Shown one piece after another: positions 17,201-19,759 of a stretch of DNA of 19,759 nucleotides. Each line of letters begins with the position of its first letter. Within the stretch, counting starts at the first letter, position 1. The DNA lies in the NCBI GenBank assembly GCA_000434215.1, contig HF999660.1, forward strand, positions 14,809-34,567. The letters are read 5' to 3'. The notes under the pieces are model-generated. The model worked only from the letters and a program-made list of their open reading frames with translations, was not told the DNA's origin and did not search any database. Source of the DNA: Bacteroides sp. CAG:144. Lineage in GTDB: Bacteria; Bacteroidota; Bacteroidia; Bacteroidales; UBA11471. The position numbers and the translations under genes were made by a program.

Positions 17201-17381
17201 CAGCACCCTCGGTGCCGGAGCCGTCGGCGGTATGCTCATCGGTATGATATGCCAGATATTCATCGTTCCGGCACTGTTTGTCGTATTCCAGATCATTCAG
17301 GAAAAGATCAAACCGTTGACATGGGATGACCTCGACAACAAAGATGTCATTTCCGAAATAGAGCAATACTCAAAATCGTAA
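14205..17381 (+). CDS. RND multidrug efflux pump, HAE1 family (AcrB-like)
   Basis: A 1058-aa proton-driven inner-membrane exporter of full family length. The N-terminus MKLDRFINRPVLSTVISIFM starts TM1. The first porter loop contains the family signature QYPDIAPPTIYVSTTYTGANAQ. TM4 carries the proton-relay pair D405-D406 (IAIVVDDAIVVVEGVH), and TM10 carries K940 (LIGLLAKNAILIVEFA), the same number as in E. coli AcrB. The second porter loop and C-terminal TM block (SLAMVIGLLPMMFAHGVGANGNSTLG) are intact. Together these predict an active pump for hydrophobic drugs, dyes or bile-like compounds. The exact substrates are unknown. The OMF gene starts 31 bp downstream. Confidence 0.97.
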   Translation: MKLDRFINRPVLSTVISIFMVILGILGLLFLPITQYPDIAPPTIYVSTTYTGANAQTILNSVIAPLEESINGVEDMLYMTSTATNTGSADITVYFKQGTDPDMAAVNVQNRVSKAQNLLPAEVTQVGVITQKRQTSMLMVFSLFSPDDRYDLEFLENYAKINVIPLIQRVPGVGDANVMASDYSMRIWLKPDIMAQYGLMPSDITGILAEQNIEAAPGQFGAQGNQSFQYVLTYKGRLQTAEEFGNMVIRANENGEILYLKDVADIELGRLTYDFKNFQNGHNAVSAIVYQTAGSNATAIIEDINDLLDEIKETLPPGIEISVTMNSNDFLYASIHEVIKTLIEAFILVFFVVYIFLQDLRSTLIPAIAIPVSLIGTFFALYLMGFSLNLLTLCALVLAIAIVVDDAIVVVEGVHAKLDQGYKSPHKASIDAMRELSGAILSITLVMMSVFIPVSFMPGTSGTFYRQFGLTMAFAIGFSAINALTLSPALCAILLKPHKEGEGHKKTFVSRFHIAFNVAYNNMLAKYKNGVAHFVHHKKLSFLGVIVGTIILIVLMNITPTGLVPNEDTGTIMVTVDLQPGTSQERTEEVMMQIDQILGSHPAMQSRTQIIGFSFLGGQGNTYGSFICKLKPWDERTGKGMDANSVIGALYMQFATQVKDARVLCFAPPMIPGYSVSNGFELNLQDKTGGSLDNFYQVAQDFIAELLKRPEIAMASTTFNPNFPQYRVDVDVAKCKQAGISPSDVLSALQGYLGGMYSSNFNRFGKLYRVMMQAEPDARVSPESLNNIKIRNGSEMAPITNFITLEKVYGPDNINRFNMYTSMTVNGNPADGYSSGEAIKAIEEVASQTLPVGYGYEFSGMTREEQSSSSGTTAIIFMLCLVFVYLLLSAQYESYILPLSVIFSIPFGLAGSFIFAWIMGVENNIYLQIALIMLIGLLAKNAILIVEFALDRRRTGMPIINAAIDGAAARLRPILMTSLAMVIGLLPMMFAHGVGANGNSTLGAGAVGGMLIGMICQIFIVPALFVVFQIIQEKIKPLTWDDLDNKDVISEIEQYSKS

Positions 17382-17412
17382 TAACCTTGCGGTAATTTTT
17401 AAATAAAAACGT

Positions 17413-18819
17413 ATGAAACGAATCATCTCATATACAATATGCGGCATTGTACTGGCGACAACGCTCAACAGTTGCCACATATATAAGAAATACGAACGTC
17501 CCGAGGTGGACGTACAAGGCTTGTTCCGCGACACGGTATCGGTTACCGATACCCTCGCGGCCGATAGCCTGAACATCGGAAACCTGCCTTGGACCGATAT
17601 CTTCACTGACCCTATCCTGCAAGGTCTTATCCGTCAAGGATTGGAAAATAACAGCGATCTGCAAAGCGCCATGCTTCAAGTGGAAGCTGCGCAAGCCAGC
17701 TTCCGTGCTGCCCAGTTGGCATTTCTTCCGTCGCTCAATCTGGCTCCGCAAGGAGGCGTAAGCAGCTTCGACGGAAGCAAAGCGACTTGGACATATAATG
17801 TCCCTGTTACCGCCAGTTGGGAAATAGACATCTTCGGTCGTGTACTCAACTCGAAGCGCAATGCCAAAGCCGCACTCATGCAAAGCCGCGCCTACCAACA
17901 AGCCGTGCGTACACAGCTCATCGCCACAATCGCCAACGGATACTACACGTTGCTCATGCTCGACAAGCAACTCGCTATTACCGAAGAGACCGCTTTGCTG
18001 TGGCAACAGAGCGTAGAAACCATGAAAGCGATGAAAACTGCGGGAATGACCAACGAGGCGGCCGTAGCCCAAAGCGAAGCCAACTGCTACGCCATTGCAG
18101 CTTCGATACCTTCGCTGCGCCAGCAAATCAGAGAAACGGAAAACAGCCTTTCGACACTGCTTTTCCAAGCGCCTCAGACCATCGAACGAGGTTCTTTCGA
18201 CGAACAATCTCTCCCTGAAATCCTTCACGTCGGTGTTCCGGTACAGATGTTGTCCAATCGTCCCGACGTGCAATCGGCAGAATTGTCTCTCGCCTCGGCC
18301 TACTACTCGACCAACATTGCCCGTTCCGCCCTCTACCCGAATTTGGTAATCTCCGGTTCGGCTGGATGGACCAATTCGGCCGGTAGCGCAATCATCAATC
18401 CCGGCAAAATTTTGCTCTCGGCCGCAGCTTCATTGGTACAACCGCTGTTCAATCACGGCAGCAATATCGCCAATCTCAAAGCCGCCAAAGCACAACAGGA
18501 AATTGCAGCCATCAATTTCCAGCAGACAATCCTCAACGCAGGGAAAGAGGTAAGCAATGCCTTGTATGATTTTCAGGCCAACAAAGAGATTCTTGCCCAA
18601 CGGACCTTACAAGTCGAGGCGCTGCAACGCGCCGTAGAGTCGACAGAGTCGCTTATGAAGCTGGGTACATCGACCTACCTCGAAGTACTTACCGCACAAC
18701 AATCGCTTCTGAGCGCACAACTTTCCGAAGTCTCGGATTCTTATCAATGCATGGTTGCTGTCGTAAGCTTATACCATGCTTTGGGCGGAGGTCGTGAGAT
18801 AGAGGAAAACACCAAGTAA
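17413..18819 (+). CDS. NodT-family outer-membrane efflux lipoprotein
   Basis: A 468-aa TolC-like channel of the NodT/OprM lipoprotein class. The signal peptide MKRIISYTICGIVLATTLNSC has lipid-modified Cys21. The two OEP repeats include DPILQGLIRQGLENNSDLQSAML with ASWEIDIFGRVLNSKRNAKAAL, and VQMLSNRPDVQSAELSLASAYYSTNIARSALYPNL. The end is SLLSAQLSEVSDSYQCMVAVVSLYHALGGG. It completes the tripartite system with the adaptor and pump. The gap to the next gene is 19 bp, so the LpxA-like gene is very likely in the same transcript. Confidence 0.95.
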   Translation: MKRIISYTICGIVLATTLNSCHIYKKYERPEVDVQGLFRDTVSVTDTLAADSLNIGNLPWTDIFTDPILQGLIRQGLENNSDLQSAMLQVEAAQASFRAAQLAFLPSLNLAPQGGVSSFDGSKATWTYNVPVTASWEIDIFGRVLNSKRNAKAALMQSRAYQQAVRTQLIATIANGYYTLLMLDKQLAITEETALLWQQSVETMKAMKTAGMTNEAAVAQSEANCYAIAASIPSLRQQIRETENSLSTLLFQAPQTIERGSFDEQSLPEILHVGVPVQMLSNRPDVQSAELSLASAYYSTNIARSALYPNLVISGSAGWTNSAGSAIINPGKILLSAAASLVQPLFNHGSNIANLKAAKAQQEIAAINFQQTILNAGKEVSNALYDFQANKEILAQRTLQVEALQRAVESTESLMKLGTSTYLEVLTAQQSLLSAQLSEVSDSYQCMVAVVSLYHALGGGREIEENTK

Positions 18820-18838
18820 AACCTTAAAAAGCAACACT

Positions 18839-19627
18839 ATGATCAGTCCATTAGCATATGTCGATCCCAAAGCCGAAATAGGAAATAACGTAACAATACA
18901 CCCGTTTGCTTATATCGACAAGAACGTCGTCATCGGCGACAACTGCGAAATATTCCCTTACGCCAGTGTACTGGCGGGAACAACGATGGGGAAAAACAAT
19001 CGCGTATTCCACGGTGCCATACTCGGTGCCGAGCCACAAGATTTCCGATACAAAGGTGAAGCTACGCGCTTGTCTATCGGCGACAACAATATGATACGCG
19101 AATATGTAATCATCAACCGGGCAACCACACCCGGAGGAGAAACAGTCATCGGAAATCGCGACTATCTGCTCAAAGGAACCCGTATCGGGCACGATTGCCG
19201 TGTCGACGACGATTGTATTCTTGGCATCGATTGCGACTTGGCCGGTGAGTGCCATATTCACAGCAAAGCCATTTTGGCAGGGCGTGTCATTATCAAAGAA
19301 AACTGTCGGGTAGGCAGCTGGTCGCTGATAAAAAGCGGTTGCCGTACCGGCAAAGACATTCCTCCTTACATTCTGGCTGCACACAACCCCATTACCTACA
19401 AAGGGATAGACGCCTTTATAATGCGCCGTAGTGGATTCAGCGAAGAAGCGATCGAAAATATCGCTCTCGCTTATCGCCAGATCTATTCATCGGGAACAAG
19501 CCTCGAAAATGCCGTACTGCGTATCAAAGATGTGTGTACGCCTTCTCCCGAAATCGACTATATCCTGCGTTTTATCGAGGAATCGAAAATGGGTATTATC
19601 GCCACCTACGGAGAAGAAGGTTTGTAA
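18839..19627 (+). CDS. LpxA-like UDP-GlcNAc O-acyltransferase paralogue
   Basis: A 262-aa left-handed parallel beta-helix protein of the LpxA family. Hexapeptide repeats run from residue 2 to about 175 (ISPLAYVDPKAEIGNNVTIHP...), followed by the helical LpxA C-terminus (RRSGFSEEAIENIALAYRQIY). LpxA catalyses the first step of lipid A synthesis, transferring a hydroxyacyl chain from ACP to UDP-GlcNAc. By eye alignment with E. coli LpxA, the general-base H125 is kept (H118, in TRIGHDC). H122 aligns to R115, K76 to R70, H144 to E137 (LAGE) and H160/Q161 to K153/E154. It could be a functional but altered acyltransferase, or a paralogue with another acyl donor or sugar. Position in the efflux operon argues that this is not the main lpxA, which in Bacteroidetes usually follows the lpxC/fabZ fusion. 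Confidence 0.88.
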   Translation: MISPLAYVDPKAEIGNNVTIHPFAYIDKNVVIGDNCEIFPYASVLAGTTMGKNNRVFHGAILGAEPQDFRYKGEATRLSIGDNNMIREYVIINRATTPGGETVIGNRDYLLKGTRIGHDCRVDDDCILGIDCDLAGECHIHSKAILAGRVIIKENCRVGSWSLIKSGCRTGKDIPPYILAAHNPITYKGIDAFIMRRSGFSEEAIENIALAYRQIYSSGTSLENAVLRIKDVCTPSPEIDYILRFIEESKMGIIATYGEEGL

Positions 19628-19649
19628 TCTTTTCATCAAATATTCTATG

Positions 19650-19679
19650 GCCGCCCTGCCGACTTGTCGACAGGGCGGC
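19650..19679 (+). terminator. GC-rich hairpin after the LpxA-like gene
   Basis: The arms GCCGCCCTG and CAGGGCGGC pair perfectly, with an inner CGAC/GTCG stem separated by one C-A mismatch. The following TGCATTT is only weakly U-rich. The hairpin sits 22 bp after the stop and probably ends the RND operon, possibly serving a convergent gene too. Confidence 0.65.
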
Positions 19680-19718
19680 TGCATTTATCGGGGAATAAAG
19701 GCAATCGGTCGACAACTG

Positions 19719-19759
19719 TTAAACCTGACCTTCCAGCATTTGTCTAACAAAAGGGGCAG
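19719..19759 (-). CDS. Possible 3' end of a convergent gene
   Basis: On the minus strand a frame open from the window edge reads APFVRQMLEGQV and ends at TAA (19721-19719). It is the only protein-like end here, and the hairpin between it and the LpxA-like gene fits a convergent pair. Twelve codons are too few to name a family or to exclude chance. Confidence 0.3.
   Translation of the reverse strand, partial: APFVRQMLEGQV

Noticed and set aside
16503..17366. A 287-codon minus-strand open frame, and similar ones at 14433-15212 and 17428-18273
   Set aside because: All are antisense to the intact RND pump or OMF genes; their His/Asp/Gly-rich composition is typical of shadow frames.
1..19759. 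Mobile elements, CRISPR arrays, tRNA genes or integration scars
   Set aside because: No transposase or integrase frames, no regularly spaced repeats and no cloverleaf sequences were seen; gaps between genes are short and accounted for.

Overview
The window comes from a chromosome of the order Bacteroidales. Four things suggest this: the gene families (a gliding-motility lipoprotein GldH, a stand-alone PASTA protein, a RicT/PSP1 protein, RNase Y), promoters with the Bacteroidetes -7 element TAnnTTTG, little Shine-Dalgarno sequence before start codons, and lipoprotein-type RND adaptor and outer-membrane components. The genus cannot be fixed by eye; a Barnesiella/Coprobacter-like gut organism would fit, but that is a guess. 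It reads as a normal chromosomal region. I see no tRNA, rRNA, insertion sequence, integrase, CRISPR array or prophage.

Left part (1-2034, minus strand): an envelope/ribosome operon running PASTA protein -> RluD-type pseudouridine synthase -> D-Ala-D-Ala ligase, the last cut by the window start. A divergent gene (2306-3202, plus) encodes an uncharacterised membrane-anchored coiled-coil protein.

3518-8445 (plus): a four-gene export operon with a TolC-type outer-membrane channel, a HlyD/EmrA-type adaptor and two ABC-2 permeases. No ATP-binding subunit is encoded in the window. It ends in a perfect 20-bp bidirectional terminator shared with the convergent cluster that follows.

8519-12733 (minus): a housekeeping cluster of a small coiled-coil protein, zapA, rny, ricT and gldH. 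RNase Y and RicT, which in Bacillus belongs to a complex that steers RNase Y, are neighbours here. A terminator-like hairpin lies between zapA and rny.

12853-19627 (plus): a tripartite RND efflux operon (lipoprotein adaptor, 1058-aa HAE1-type pump, NodT-type channel) followed 19 bp later by an LpxA-like acyltransferase. That protein keeps the general-base His but lacks several other active-site residues of E. coli LpxA. The operon is preceded by a -7 promoter element, a short open reading frame and an intrinsic terminator lying inside that frame. This looks like a translation-controlled attenuator and is the most interesting candidate system in the window. A weak hairpin and perhaps the 3' end of a convergent gene occupy the right edge.
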